Below are positions 14,296 to 20,936 of a DNA stretch of 20,936 bases, piece by piece. The position numbers and the translations under genes are program-made. The DNA is from JBOFCO01 sp051646105 (lineage in GTDB: Bacteria; Pseudomonadota; Alphaproteobacteria; Rhodobacterales; Rhodobacteraceae): NCBI GenBank assembly GCA_051646105.1, contig JBOFCO010000096.1, positions 1-20,936 on the forward strand, in the 5' to 3' direction. Position 1 is the first letter of the stretch, and each line of letters starts with the position of its first letter. Under the pieces are notes generated by a model. It saw only the letters and a list, made by a program, of their open reading frames with translations, had not been told where the DNA came from and made no database searches.

Positions 14296-15285
14296 TTAGT
14301 TCACGGGGCAGGCGTTGTCGGCCATGAAGTCATGCACCGCGATTTCGCCCGACGCGATCTTGGCGGCGGCATCATCGACGGCGGCCTTCATTTCCGGCGT
14401 GACAAGGGCGGCGTTGTTGTCGTCCATCGCATAGCCAACGCCTTCGGATTTCAGGTCCATCACGTTGATGCCGGGGGCCAGCGCCTCTCCCTCCTTGAAG
14501 GCGGCATAAACCGCGTTGTCCACGCGCTTGAGCATCGATGTCAGAACCTTGCCCGGATGCAGGTGGTTCTGGTTGCTGTCGACACCGATGGACAGGATGC
14601 CTTCGTCTGCTGCGGCCTGAAGCACACCGATGCCGGTGCCGCCCGCGGCCGCATAGATCACATCGGCGCCCTGCGCCTTTTGCGCCTTGGCCAGTTCCGC
14701 ACCCTTCACCGGGTCGTTCCAGGCCGCCGGGGTGGTGCCCGTCATGTTCTGGATCACGGTCGCATCAGGATTCACCGCCTTGACGCCCTGCACATAGCCG
14801 CAGGCAAACTTGCGGATCAGCGGAATATCCATCCCGCCGATGAAGCCGACTGTGCCGGTTTTCGATGCCTGCGCGGCCATCATGCCGACCAGATAGCTGC
14901 CCTGCTCTTCGGTGAAGACCACCGATTTCACGTTGGGCTGGTCCACCACCATGTCGATGATTGCGAATTTGGTGTCCGGATAATCCGGGGCCACGGTGTT
15001 CAGCACGTCGCCAAAGGCAAAGCCGGTCATCACGATCGGGTTGGCGCCCGAGTCGGCCAGACGGCGCAGCGCCTGTTCCCGCTGGGCTTCCGACTGCATC
15101 TCCAGTTCCTTGTAGGCGCCGCCGGTTTCGGCCTTCCACTTTTCCGCACCGTTGAAGGCGGCTTCATTGAAGGATTTGTCGAACTTGCCGCCCAGATCAT
15201 AGATGATCGCCGGATCGGCATTTGCCACGGCAGCAGTCAGCGCCAGCGTCGCGGCGGCGCCAAGGAATGTTTTCATCAGGGTCAT
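14296..15285 (-). CDS. BMP-family ABC transporter substrate-binding protein
   Basis: A 329-residue periplasmic binding protein with a clear signal peptide (residues 1-23, cleavage after ANA) and no lipobox cysteine, so it should be soluble in the periplasm. The mature protein has the BMP/PnrA (Tromp1) features: an early IYDLGGKFDKSFNEAAFNGAEKW, ARG-like middle part QREQALRRLADSGANPIVMTGF, FIGGMDIPLIRKFACGY (about 157-173) and GVDSNQNHL (about 236-244). Characterised members bind purine nucleosides; the family also includes other ligands. The first of the four-gene importer operon. The ATG at 15285 has a GGGAG site seven bases upstream; a second ATG three codons in is less well placed. Confidence 0.92.
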   Translation of the reverse strand: MTLMKTFLGAAATLALTAAVANADPAIIYDLGGKFDKSFNEAAFNGAEKWKAETGGAYKELEMQSEAQREQALRRLADSGANPIVMTGFAFGDVLNTVAPDYPDTKFAIIDMVVDQPNVKSVVFTEEQGSYLVGMMAAQASKTGTVGFIGGMDIPLIRKFACGYVQGVKAVNPDATVIQNMTGTTPAAWNDPVKGAELAKAQKAQGADVIYAAAGGTGIGVLQAAADEGILSIGVDSNQNHLHPGKVLTSMLKRVDNAVYAAFKEGEALAPGINVMDLKSEGVGYAMDDNNAALVTPEMKAAVDDAAAKIASGEIAVHDFMADNACPVN

Positions 15286-15369
15286 GAAGGGTCTCCCGGT
15301 TGTTGGCGGGGGCGCTGGCCTGTGCCGACGCGGGGCCGCCTTTCGCAGATCTCTTGCGGATCACCTTCG

Positions 15370-15399
15370 ATTTAGGCAGCAGCGTCAAGGGGCGGTCAA
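15370..15399 (-). promoter_or_regulatory. Candidate promoter of the ABC importer operon
   Basis: On the minus strand TTGACC (15399-15394) and CTAAAT (15375-15370) are 18 bp apart, about 85 bp before the binding-protein ATG, within the 172-bp gap after rimI. Both hexamers are near consensus. No clear terminator for the rimI end and no recognisable purine-repressor operator was seen in this gap. Confidence 0.4.
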
Positions 15400-15457
15400 C
15401 AGGAATTTCTGGGTTGCGCCGGGCATTCCGCTGCGGCAGCCACAAACTTGGGCGATT

Positions 15458-15886
15458 TCAACCCCCGCGCAGGGGCTTGCCCATCACCACCGCATCAACA
15501 GATGCCCCGTCCGGATGGCGATAATACCCCCGACGCAGCCCGCGCGTTTGCCAGCCCGCACTCTGGTACAGCGCGAGCGCTGCGCCATTGTCCGAAGCGA
15601 CCTCAAGAAAGGCATCGCTCGCGCCTGCTTCGGCTGCGCGGGCCTCGAATGCTGCCAACAGGCTGTGGCCCAGCCCCTGCCGTCGCTGCGCGGCCAGAAC
15701 GGCCAGTGTCAGCAACTCGGCCTCCCCCGCCACGGCGCGGCCAAGGGCGAAGCCGGAAAATGGCGCGTCGGTTGCTACCATGAACACCAGAGGATCGGCC
15801 AGCAACGCCGCGAACTCGGTTTCTGACCACGGGCGGGGTGTGGTGAAGCAGGATTGGTGCAGTGCGGCCAGCGCGTCCGGTGTCAT
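15458..15886 (-). CDS. rimI: RimI-like ribosomal protein N-acetyltransferase
   Basis: A 142-residue GNAT-family acetyltransferase; RimI transfers acetyl from acetyl-CoA to the N-terminus of ribosomal protein bS18 (and others) in E. coli. Seen: the acetyl-CoA-binding motif A QRRQGLGHSLL (67-77) with the Q/RxxGxG pattern, FLEVASDN (93-100) with a conserved Glu95 and Asn100, and LYQSAGW (106-112) with Tyr107. The E. coli protein is 148 residues long. The ATG overlaps the tsaB stop by four bases (ATGA); tsaB-rimI adjacency is common and supports the name. A longer frame to 16201 is an overlap into tsaB. It ends the cluster, 172 bp before the importer operon. Confidence 0.87.
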   Translation of the reverse strand: MTPDALAALHQSCFTTPRPWSETEFAALLADPLVFMVATDAPFSGFALGRAVAGEAELLTLAVLAAQRRQGLGHSLLAAFEARAAEAGASDAFLEVASDNGAALALYQSAGWQTRGLRRGYYRHPDGASVDAVVMGKPLRGG

Positions 15887-16509
15887 GGCAGGATGACGGG
15901 CGGTGGATCGGCGGGCGGCGCGGCATCGGCTCCGCGCAGGTAAAATGGCGCGGGCCGGGGCTGGGCCGTGCCAAGCCGCGTCAGTCCTACGTGCGCGATG
16001 GCCACGGCCAGCGGATGGCGGGGCGATACTGGCAGCGCGCCGGGGATCATATGTGTGGCGCTGCCGATGATGGCGGCGCCCTGTGGTATGGCCAGCGCCT
16101 CGGAAAGGGGGGCAAGCCGCGCAGACCTGGCAGGGGCTTGCAGATAGACTTCGCCGCGTCTGGCATCCTCGATCACCCAGACAGGCTCGGGCAGATCGCA
16201 AAGCAGCGCGTCGAACCGGGTGACGCCGATGGCGGGAATGTTCAGCGCCAGCGCCAGCCCGCGTGCCGTGGCTATCGCGATGCGGACGCCGGTAAAATTG
16301 CCGGGCCCGGTGCCAACCGCAAGCGCCGACAGATCGCGCCAGCCCAGACCTGCGTCGGACAGAACCGTTTCAAGCAGGGGCACCAGCCGTTCGGCCTGCC
16401 CCTTGTCCATCGTCTCGGTCCGCTCGGCAAGAACGGCATCGCCCCGCAGCAAAGCGGCCGCGCAATGCGCGGCCGATGTGTCGAATGCCAGAACAAGCGG
16501 CGCGGTCAT
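15883..16509 (-). CDS. tsaB: TsaB, partner of TsaD in tRNA t6A synthesis
   Basis: A 208-residue ASKHA-fold protein. TsaB is inactive by itself and forms the TsaB-TsaD-TsaE complex that makes N6-threonylcarbamoyladenosine at position 37 of tRNAs reading ANN codons. Seen: the N-terminal phosphate-1-like LAFDTS (7-12), the hallmark GTGPGNFTGVRIA (66-78), then GLALALNIPAIGV. The C-terminal part is Pro/Ala-rich and less conserved, ending in FYLRGADAAPP. It starts 3 bp after the NFU gene stop, with a weak ribosome site consistent with coupled translation, and its stop overlaps the rimI start. Confidence 0.92.
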   Translation of the reverse strand: MTAPLVLAFDTSAAHCAAALLRGDAVLAERTETMDKGQAERLVPLLETVLSDAGLGWRDLSALAVGTGPGNFTGVRIAIATARGLALALNIPAIGVTRFDALLCDLPEPVWVIEDARRGEVYLQAPARSARLAPLSEALAIPQGAAIIGSATHMIPGALPVSPRHPLAVAIAHVGLTRLGTAQPRPAPFYLRGADAAPPADPPPVILP

Positions 16510-16512
16510 GGA

Positions 16513-17079
16513 TCAGGCCGCGACAGGCCGCACTTCCAGAACTTCGGGAATGTAATGCCGAAGCAGGTTTTCGATCCCCATCTTCAGCGTCATGGTCGAA
16601 GACGGACACCCGGCACAGGCCCCCTGCATGTGCAGATAGACCACGCCCCGGTCAAAGCCGTGAAAGGTGATGTCGCCCCCGTCCTGCGCCACGGCGGGCC
16701 GCACGCGGGTATCCAGAAGTTCCTTGATCTGGTTCACGATGTCGGCGTCCGGGCCGGAGTGGCTGGCATGACCGCCCGCCGGTGCACCACCGGCCCCTTC
16801 GATCACCGGCGCACCCGACTGGTAATGCTCCATGATCGCACCAAGGATTGCGGGTTTTATGTGATCCCACTCGGTCGCATCGTTCTTGGTGACGGTGACG
16901 AAATCGCTGCCAAGAAAAACACCCGAGACGCCACCCGCCGCAAAGATGCGTTTCGCCAGCGGCGATACGGCGGCGGCATCCGCGCCGGGAAAATCGGCGG
17001 TGCCGGTTTCAAGCACGGTCTGGCCGGGCAGGAATTTCAGCGTGGCGGGGTTTGGTGTGGATTCGGTCTGGATGAACAT
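16513..17079 (-). CDS. NFU-type Fe-S cluster scaffold/carrier protein
   Basis: A 188-residue two-domain protein: an Nfu_N domain (about 1-88, starting MFIQTESTPNPATLKFLPG) and a C-terminal NifU-like domain (about 110-185) with the cluster-binding CxxC at Cys155 and Cys158 (GACAGCPSS). Proteins of this layout bind a [4Fe-4S] cluster at a dimer interface and pass it to target enzymes, as in mitochondrial NFU1. The linker (90-108) is Gly/Ala/His-rich. The ATG has GGAG eight bases upstream. It heads a three-gene unit with tsaB and rimI; the functional link is not obvious, although some tRNA-modifying enzymes need Fe-S clusters. Distinct from NfuA, which has a different N-terminal domain. Confidence 0.93.
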   Translation of the reverse strand: MFIQTESTPNPATLKFLPGQTVLETGTADFPGADAAAVSPLAKRIFAAGGVSGVFLGSDFVTVTKNDATEWDHIKPAILGAIMEHYQSGAPVIEGAGGAPAGGHASHSGPDADIVNQIKELLDTRVRPAVAQDGGDITFHGFDRGVVYLHMQGACAGCPSSTMTLKMGIENLLRHYIPEVLEVRPVAA

Positions 17080-17105
17080 GGCGCAATCTCCGAGCCTTCC
17101 AGTCG

Positions 17106-17134
17106 GATATGCGCCCGGTTCAGCATGAAGTCAA
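17106..17134 (-). promoter_or_regulatory. Candidate promoter of the NFU-tsaB-rimI unit
   Basis: Minus strand TTGACT (17134-17129) and CATATC (17111-17106) with a 17-bp spacer, 27 bp before the NFU ATG at 17079, inside the 115-bp gap after the usp gene. A start near 17099 would give a leader of about 20 nt. A good match by hexamers and spacing. Confidence 0.5.
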
Positions 17135-17194
17135 GGATTGGAACGGTTCTAAATCGTGCGCCGGCCGCGTCGTATCGTTTCATTGTCCTGTCTG

Positions 17195-17650
17195 TCAGGT
17201 GATCGCTTCCAGCCGTTCCTTGGACAGATCGCCGGGAACGATGGTGACCGGACAGGGCAGGGCGCCCGAGTTGCGGGAAAGTTGTGTGACCAACGGGCCT
17301 GGCCCCGCCTTTTCGGTACCCGCACCCAGCACCAGAACGCCAATATCGGGATCGGCGGCGATCTGCGCCAATATCTCTTTCAGCGGCTCGCCCTCGCGGA
17401 TCACCAGTTCGGGATCGATCCCCTGCCGGTCGCGCATCCATTTCGCGAAAACCTCGAAATGCACCTCGATCCTTTCGCGGGCCTCGGCCAGCATCAGGTC
17501 GCGCACACCGATGAATTGCTGGAAATCTTCGGGCGGAATTACCGAAAGGATTTGCACCCCACCGCCTGTATGTGCGGCACGCATCGCGGCAAAGCGCATG
17601 GCATTCAGGCATTCGCGCGTGTCGTCAAGGATGACAAGGAACTTGCGCAT
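17195..17650 (-). CDS. Universal stress protein (UspA family)
   Basis: A 151-residue single-domain Usp with the family fold: first strand MRKFLVILDD (1-10), CLNAMRFAAMRAAHTG helix, a middle charged helix (53-75), the EGEP strand (86-89) and the final strand CPVTIVPG (133-140). The nucleotide-binding loop LGAGTEKAGPGPLVTQLSR (108-126) deviates from the usual G-x2-G-x9-G-S/T pattern, so ATP binding is uncertain. Usp proteins respond to starvation, oxygen limitation or redox stress. GGAGG lies six bases before the ATG. It is divergent from the phosphoesterase-kinase pair, with a 143-bp gap that holds an FNR/CRP-like palindrome. Confidence 0.87.
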   Translation of the reverse strand: MRKFLVILDDTRECLNAMRFAAMRAAHTGGGVQILSVIPPEDFQQFIGVRDLMLAEARERIEVHFEVFAKWMRDRQGIDPELVIREGEPLKEILAQIAADPDIGVLVLGAGTEKAGPGPLVTQLSRNSGALPCPVTIVPGDLSKERLEAIT

Positions 17651-17679
17651 CGGACTCCTCCCGGCCGACCGGGCCCGGT

Positions 17680-17693
17680 ATGATCTGGATCAT
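17680..17693. promoter_or_regulatory. FNR/CRP-like palindrome between usp and the phosphoesterase gene
   Basis: ATGATCTGGATCAT keeps both core half-sites TGAT-N4-ATCA but differs from the FNR consensus at the outer base on each side. It is centred 36 bp before the usp ATG and 108 bp before the phosphoesterase ATG. Class II spacing does not give a recognisable -10 on either strand, so direct FNR activation is unproved. The nearby hairpin AGCCCG/CGGGCT (17718-17738) lies in the phosphoesterase leader and has no T-run. Confidence 0.4.
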
Positions 17694-17793
17694 GGACGAT
17701 AGGGTCGGGTGCTGGCAAGCCCGTCCCCGGATCGGGCTGTCCTGGAGGAGGCCGATCCGCCCGTCTGACAGGAACGGGTAAGGGAGGAACGGA

Positions 17794-18534
17794 ATGCGAC
17801 TGGCGATCCTGACGGATATCCACGCCAACAAGGAGGCGTTTCTGGCCGTGCTTGCCGATGTGAAAGAGCGTGGCGTGGATCGTATCGCGGTTCTGGGTGA
17901 TGTGGTCGGCTATGGCCCCGATCCCGATTGGTGCGTGGACCGGGTCATGCAGTTGGTGGAGGATGGCGCGATCTGCGTGAAGGGCAACCATGATGCCGCT
18001 GTGACCATGCCCGACCCGGCGATGAACCCGGTGGCGAAATCCGCGATCGACTGGACAGCGGCGCAGCTTTCCGATGACAGAAAGGCCTTTCTTTCCAGCC
18101 TGCCACTGACCCACAGAATGGATGACATGCTGTTTGTTCATGCCAGTGCCAACGATCCCGGCGACTGGATCTATGTCACGTCGGAAAACCGGGCGATGGG
18201 CAGTTTCCACACGGTGACGGACCGGCTGATGTTCTGTGGTCATGTGCACAAGCCAGCGCTGTATTCCTGCGACATCGGCAATCGGATTGGCGATTTGCGG
18301 ATTGTGCCGGGCAGCCCGGTGCCATTGCTGAAGTCACGGCGCTGGCTGGCGGTGGTCGGCGCGGTCGGCCAGCCGCGCGATGGTATCCCGCAAGCGGCCT
18401 GGGCACTTCTGGACAGCGACCGCAATGAACTGACCTTTCGTCGCGTGCCCTATGACATCGCCGCCACGGCCGCGCGCATCCGCGCTGCGGGACTGCCCGA
18501 CAGCCTGGCGCGGCGCATCATGACTGGAGAGTGA
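17794..18534 (+). CDS. Calcineurin-like metallophosphoesterase
   Basis: A 246-residue cytoplasmic enzyme with the full dinuclear-metal motif set: DIH (Asp8, His10), GD (Asp36), GNHD (Asn65, His66), His116 and GHVH (His150, His152). This pattern is closer to YfcE/MJ0936-type phosphodiesterases than to PPP protein phosphatases, which carry GDxVDRG and GNHE, so the substrate may be a phosphodiester or nucleotide rather than a phosphoprotein; unsure. The ATG has a GGGAGGAA site. The last four bases overlap the following kinase gene region: the TGA lies inside GTGA at 18531-18534, three bases before the kinase ATG. This layout suggests co-expression with the kinase. Confidence 0.9.
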   Translation: MRLAILTDIHANKEAFLAVLADVKERGVDRIAVLGDVVGYGPDPDWCVDRVMQLVEDGAICVKGNHDAAVTMPDPAMNPVAKSAIDWTAAQLSDDRKAFLSSLPLTHRMDDMLFVHASANDPGDWIYVTSENRAMGSFHTVTDRLMFCGHVHKPALYSCDIGNRIGDLRIVPGSPVPLLKSRRWLAVVGAVGQPRDGIPQAAWALLDSDRNELTFRRVPYDIAATAARIRAAGLPDSLARRIMTGE

Positions 18535-18536
18535 CC

Positions 18537-19985
18537 ATGCGTCTGCAACCCCGCCTAGGGCTGGAAATTGATGGATTCACATTGGGCGAGATGCTGCACC
18601 GGGGCGGTTTCGCCACGATATGGGAGGTGACAAACCCCAAATATCGCACGCCGATGGTGATGAAGGTGCCCACGATCCTTGACGGTGACGACGGCCCGAC
18701 CATCGTGGGGTTCGAGGTCGAACAGATGATCATGCCGCGCCTGTCCGGCCCGCATGTGCCGCGTGTGATGGGCGAAGGGAATTTTTCCGTCCTGCCCTAT
18801 ATCGTCACAGAGCGTATTCCGGGAAGTTCCTTGCTGGCGCTGTTTCGCACCGCACCGCTGCCGCTGTCGGACTTGATTGAAACTGCTGCGCGTATGGCCA
18901 CGGCCGTGCATCACCTTCATCGGCAGCATGTCGTGCATCTGGATCTGAAGCCCGACAATTTCCTGCAACGGCCGACCGGCGAAATGGTCATCATCGATTT
19001 CGGCCTGTCGCGGCATGATGACCTGCCCGACCTGCTGGCCGAGGAATTCCATATTCCGATGGGCACCTTCCCCTATATCTCCCCCGAACAGTATCTGCGC
19101 AGCCGGGACGATCCGCGCAGCGATCTGTTCGCGCTGGGGGCGATGATCTATGAACTTGCGACGGGGAAAATGCCCTTTGGCCAACCAGAAAAGCTGCGGG
19201 GGGTGCGCAGGCGGCTGTGGCGCGATCCGGTGCCGCCGCGCGCCCTGAATCCGCAGGTGCCGGCGTGGTTGCAGGAAATCATCCTGCGCGCGCTGGAGGT
19301 GGACCCGGCGAAACGCTATCAGACCGCTGCCCAGATGGTGTTCGACCTGACCCATCCGACCCAGGTGAAACTGACAGACCGCGCCCGGAAGACCGGGCAG
19401 GACGGTTGGGCGAGCGTCTGGAAACGGCGGCGGCAGATGAAAAAGGTCAGGGGGTTCGCGCCACCCCCCAGCCTGCGGGCACAGATGGAACGCGCGCCGA
19501 TCCTGATGGTGGCCGTCGACCTGTCGCCCGAAATGGAACATCTGGCCACGCGGTTGCGGCTGTCGGTGCAACGCATGCTGGTGATGGAACCGGATGCGCG
19601 CGTTTCCTGTGTGAATGTCATCAAATCCGCGCGGATCGGCATCGATCAGGCCACCGATGACGAAGGCAACAACCTGCATGTCAGCCGCCTGATCGCGCTG
19701 CGCGCCTGGGCCGAGGGGCTGGACCTGCCCGAGGAGCGGCTGACCTTCACCATCCTGGAAGGCAGCGATCCCGGCCAGGTGCTGATCGACTATGCGACAA
19801 CCAATGCGGTCGTTCATATCCTGATGGGTGCGCGGGGGCATTCCACCCGCCGACGCTACCTTGGGTCGGTTTCCAGCCAGGTGGTGGCGGAAGCACCCTG
19901 CAGCGTTACGGTAATACGGCTGATGTCCCGTGCCGGGGCAGAAGCGGGTGCCGGTGCTGGCCTGGAAGAGGCTGCCGCCGAATGA
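18537..19985 (+). CDS. Ser/Thr protein kinase with C-terminal universal-stress domain
   Basis: A 482-residue soluble fusion. The kinase domain (about 12-275) has a glycine-rich loop LHRGGFATIWEV (20-31), catalytic Lys43 (VMKVP), a probable helix-C Glu60/62, the catalytic loop HLDLKPDN (134-141) with Asp136 and Asn141, DFG (154-156), GTFPYISPEQ (176-185) and RSDLFALGAMIYEL. The usual HRD Arg is Leu135, a non-RD type. A basic linker (about 280-315) leads to a Usp domain (about 320-462) ending in GARGHSTRRRYLGSVSSQ and APCSVTVIR, close to the canonical Usp ATP loop. The tail is Ala/Gly/Glu-rich. There is no transmembrane segment, unlike PknB-type receptors. GGAG seven bases before ATG 18537 favours this start over GTG 18531. 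Confidence 0.9.
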   Translation: MRLQPRLGLEIDGFTLGEMLHRGGFATIWEVTNPKYRTPMVMKVPTILDGDDGPTIVGFEVEQMIMPRLSGPHVPRVMGEGNFSVLPYIVTERIPGSSLLALFRTAPLPLSDLIETAARMATAVHHLHRQHVVHLDLKPDNFLQRPTGEMVIIDFGLSRHDDLPDLLAEEFHIPMGTFPYISPEQYLRSRDDPRSDLFALGAMIYELATGKMPFGQPEKLRGVRRRLWRDPVPPRALNPQVPAWLQEIILRALEVDPAKRYQTAAQMVFDLTHPTQVKLTDRARKTGQDGWASVWKRRRQMKKVRGFAPPPSLRAQMERAPILMVAVDLSPEMEHLATRLRLSVQRMLVMEPDARVSCVNVIKSARIGIDQATDDEGNNLHVSRLIALRAWAEGLDLPEERLTFTILEGSDPGQVLIDYATTNAVVHILMGARGHSTRRRYLGSVSSQVVAEAPCSVTVIRLMSRAGAEAGAGAGLEEAAAE

Positions 19986-20001
19986 AACAGCAGGAAAAGA
20001 A

Positions 20002-20025
20002 AGCCCCCGGTCGATGCCGGGGGCT
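20002..20025 (-). terminator. Intrinsic terminator of trpS
   Basis: AGCCCCCGG (20002-20010) and CCGGGGGCT (20017-20025) form a perfect 9-bp GC-rich stem with a 6-nt loop. On the minus strand it is followed by TTTCTTTTCC, a T-rich tract, so it terminates leftward transcription from trpS, about 140 bp beyond its stop. On the plus strand no T-run follows, so termination of the kinase transcript here would be weaker. Confidence 0.75.
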
Positions 20026-20165
20026 ACGGCCGTGGTCGGATATCGGGGGGCGTCCGGCGCTGCATGCCGCCGACCCGGGCCGGATGATTCCGGCGGGGAA
20101 ACCGGAACATCATGGTGGCATCCTGACAGCCCAATGAATCCGCCATATGACAACGGCGGGCCAAC
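20026..20165. other. Intergenic stretch between trpS and its terminator, nothing else seen
   Basis: This GC-rich 140-bp stretch forms the 3' untranslated part of the trpS transcript. It has short inverted repeats (for example TCCGG...CCGGA near 20090) but no open frame with a ribosome site, no T-tract and no recognisable regulatory site. Confidence 0.4.
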
Positions 20166-20936
20166 TCAGGCGCGCGAGGCAACCATTCCGACGATTTCCT
20201 TGGTCCGCGCCATCACCGGTGCAGCAAGCGCCGCTGCGCGATCCGCTCCCTTGGCAAGAATCCGGTCTATTTCTGCCGGATCCGCCATCAGGCGGGCCAT
20301 TTCGGATGAAATCGGTGCCAGCTTGTCCACGGCAAGATCGGCCAGCGCGGGCTTGAACGTTCCCCAGCCGGTTCCCGCATATTCCGCCACCACCGATTCC
20401 GGGGTACGGTCGGAAAGCGCGGCATAGATATCGACCAGATTGCGCGCTTCTGGCCGGGCTGCCAGAGCGTCCAGCGTTTCAGGCATCGGCTCGGCGTCGG
20501 TGCGCGCCTTTTTGAACTTTTTCGCGATGGTGTCGGCGTCGTCGGTCATGTTGATCCGCTCCATGTCCGACTCCCCCGATTTCGACATCTTTTTGGTCCC
20601 GTCGCGCAGGTTCATCACCCGCATGGCCGGGCCTTCGATCACCGGCTCTGTCAGCGGAAAGAAATCAACCTTGTAGTCATGGTTGAATTTTGCCGCGATA
20701 TCGCGGGTCAACTCCACGTGCTGCTTCTGATCCTCGCCCACGGGGACGTGGGTCGCGTGGTAAAGCAGGATGTCGGCGGCCATCAGCGAGGGATAGGCGT
20801 AAAGCCCAAGGCTTTCCTTTTCGGCGTTCTTGCCGGCCTTGTCCTTGAACTGCGTCATGCGGTTCATCCAGCCCAGACGCGCCACACAGTTGAAGATCCA
20901 GCCAAGTTCGGTATGCGCGGGAACCTGGCTTTGATT
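20166..20936 (-). CDS. trpS: Tryptophanyl-tRNA synthetase, N-terminus outside window
   Basis: Charges tRNA-Trp with tryptophan using ATP (class I synthetase, cytoplasmic homodimer). The frame is open to the right edge and gives 256 residues, about three quarters of the usual 335-345. The HIGH-type motif lies beyond the edge. Seen: NQSQVPAHTELGW at the edge, LYAYPSLMAADILLY (45-59 of the fragment), VPVGEDQKQHVELTRDIA (64-81), and the class I signature KMSKS (116-120) that binds the ATP phosphates. The C-terminal helical part that contacts the anticodon follows. An internal GTG at 20885 is not a real start. It converges with the kinase gene, with 180 bp between and an intrinsic terminator. Confidence 0.95.
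   Translation of the reverse strand, partial: NQSQVPAHTELGWIFNCVARLGWMNRMTQFKDKAGKNAEKESLGLYAYPSLMAADILLYHATHVPVGEDQKQHVELTRDIAAKFNHDYKVDFFPLTEPVIEGPAMRVMNLRDGTKKMSKSGESDMERINMTDDADTIAKKFKKARTDAEPMPETLDALAARPEARNLVDIYAALSDRTPESVVAEYAGTGWGTFKPALADLAVDKLAPISSEMARLMADPAEIDRILAKGADRAAALAAPVMARTKEIVGMVASRA

Noticed and set aside
12900..14327. A 475-codon open frame antisense to the ABC ATPase gene (with similar frames at 14101-15375 and 15862-17202).
   Set aside because: The opposite strand encodes clear ABC, BMP, TsaB and NFU proteins; the antisense products show no motif, no ribosome site and shadow-type composition.
16719..16736. TTGATCTGGTTCAC-like partial FNR box.
   Set aside because: It lies inside the NFU coding sequence, matches only one half-site well, and has no promoter position.
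18555..20153. A 532-codon open frame antisense to the kinase-Usp gene, longer than the kinase gene itself.
   Set aside because: Its protein is His/Gln/Arg/Pro-rich with no recognisable domain, and it mirrors a gene with full kinase motifs. Long antisense frames are expected from GC-rich third-position bias.
1..20936. Search for CRISPR arrays, insertion-sequence ends, tRNA or rRNA genes, phage genes, attachment sites.
   Set aside because: No regularly spaced repeats, no terminal inverted repeats with target duplications, no cloverleaf-like sequence and no mobile-element proteins were found by eye; composition appears uniform except for the A/T-richer ecm-ccrA gap.

Overview
The window looks like a chromosomal segment of a high-GC alphaproteobacterium, most likely of the Rhodobacteraceae (Rhodobacter/Paracoccus/Gemmobacter type). 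The reasons are the crotonyl-CoA carboxylase/reductase and ethylmalonyl-CoA mutase pair, a DUF6455 protein behind FnrL-type boxes, a TIGR02186 protein coupled to a TauE/SafE exporter, and strong GC-rich codon bias. I see no mobile element, CRISPR array, rRNA or tRNA. Genes are tightly packed, and 22 coding regions are supported. Two run off the window: a histidine kinase on the left and trpS on the right.

Layout. 1-4389, leftward: a membrane sensor histidine kinase (N-terminal part), deoD, a DUF6455 protein with one perfect and one imperfect FNR-type box upstream, and ecm. 4390-4664 is a divergent control region with a sigma70-like ecm promoter, an 18-bp palindrome and a 19-bp-period direct repeat. 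4665-8886, rightward: ccrA (best read from a TTG start), a 57-residue protein, a RecD-like SF1 helicase, a stand-alone Lrp/AsnC ligand-binding domain and a short-chain dehydrogenase. 8890-10565, leftward: TIGR02186 protein and TauE/SafE exporter, overlapping. 10658-15285, leftward: a four-gene nucleoside-type ABC importer (BMP binding protein, double ATPase, two permeases). 15458-17079, leftward: NFU-type Fe-S protein, tsaB and rimI. 17195-19985: a leftward universal stress protein facing away from a rightward, overlapping pair of metallophosphoesterase and Ser/Thr kinase-Usp fusion. 20166-20936, leftward: C-terminal part of trpS, with an intrinsic terminator at 20002-20025.

How the genes work together. 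Ccr and Ecm carry out the reductive carboxylation of crotonyl-CoA and the B12-dependent rearrangement in the ethylmalonyl-CoA pathway, which replaces the glyoxylate shunt for C2 assimilation; their divergent arrangement allows shared control. DeoD and the BMP-type importer could together take up and phosphorolyse purine nucleosides, although they lie about 9 kb apart. TsaB (t6A in tRNA), RimI (ribosomal protein acetylation) and TrpRS serve translation, and the NFU protein serves Fe-S cluster delivery. The usp / phosphoesterase / kinase-Usp block is the least conventional part and looks like a stress-signalling module with an FNR/CRP-like palindrome between its two arms. All functions are read from motifs and remembered family features; no database search was run.
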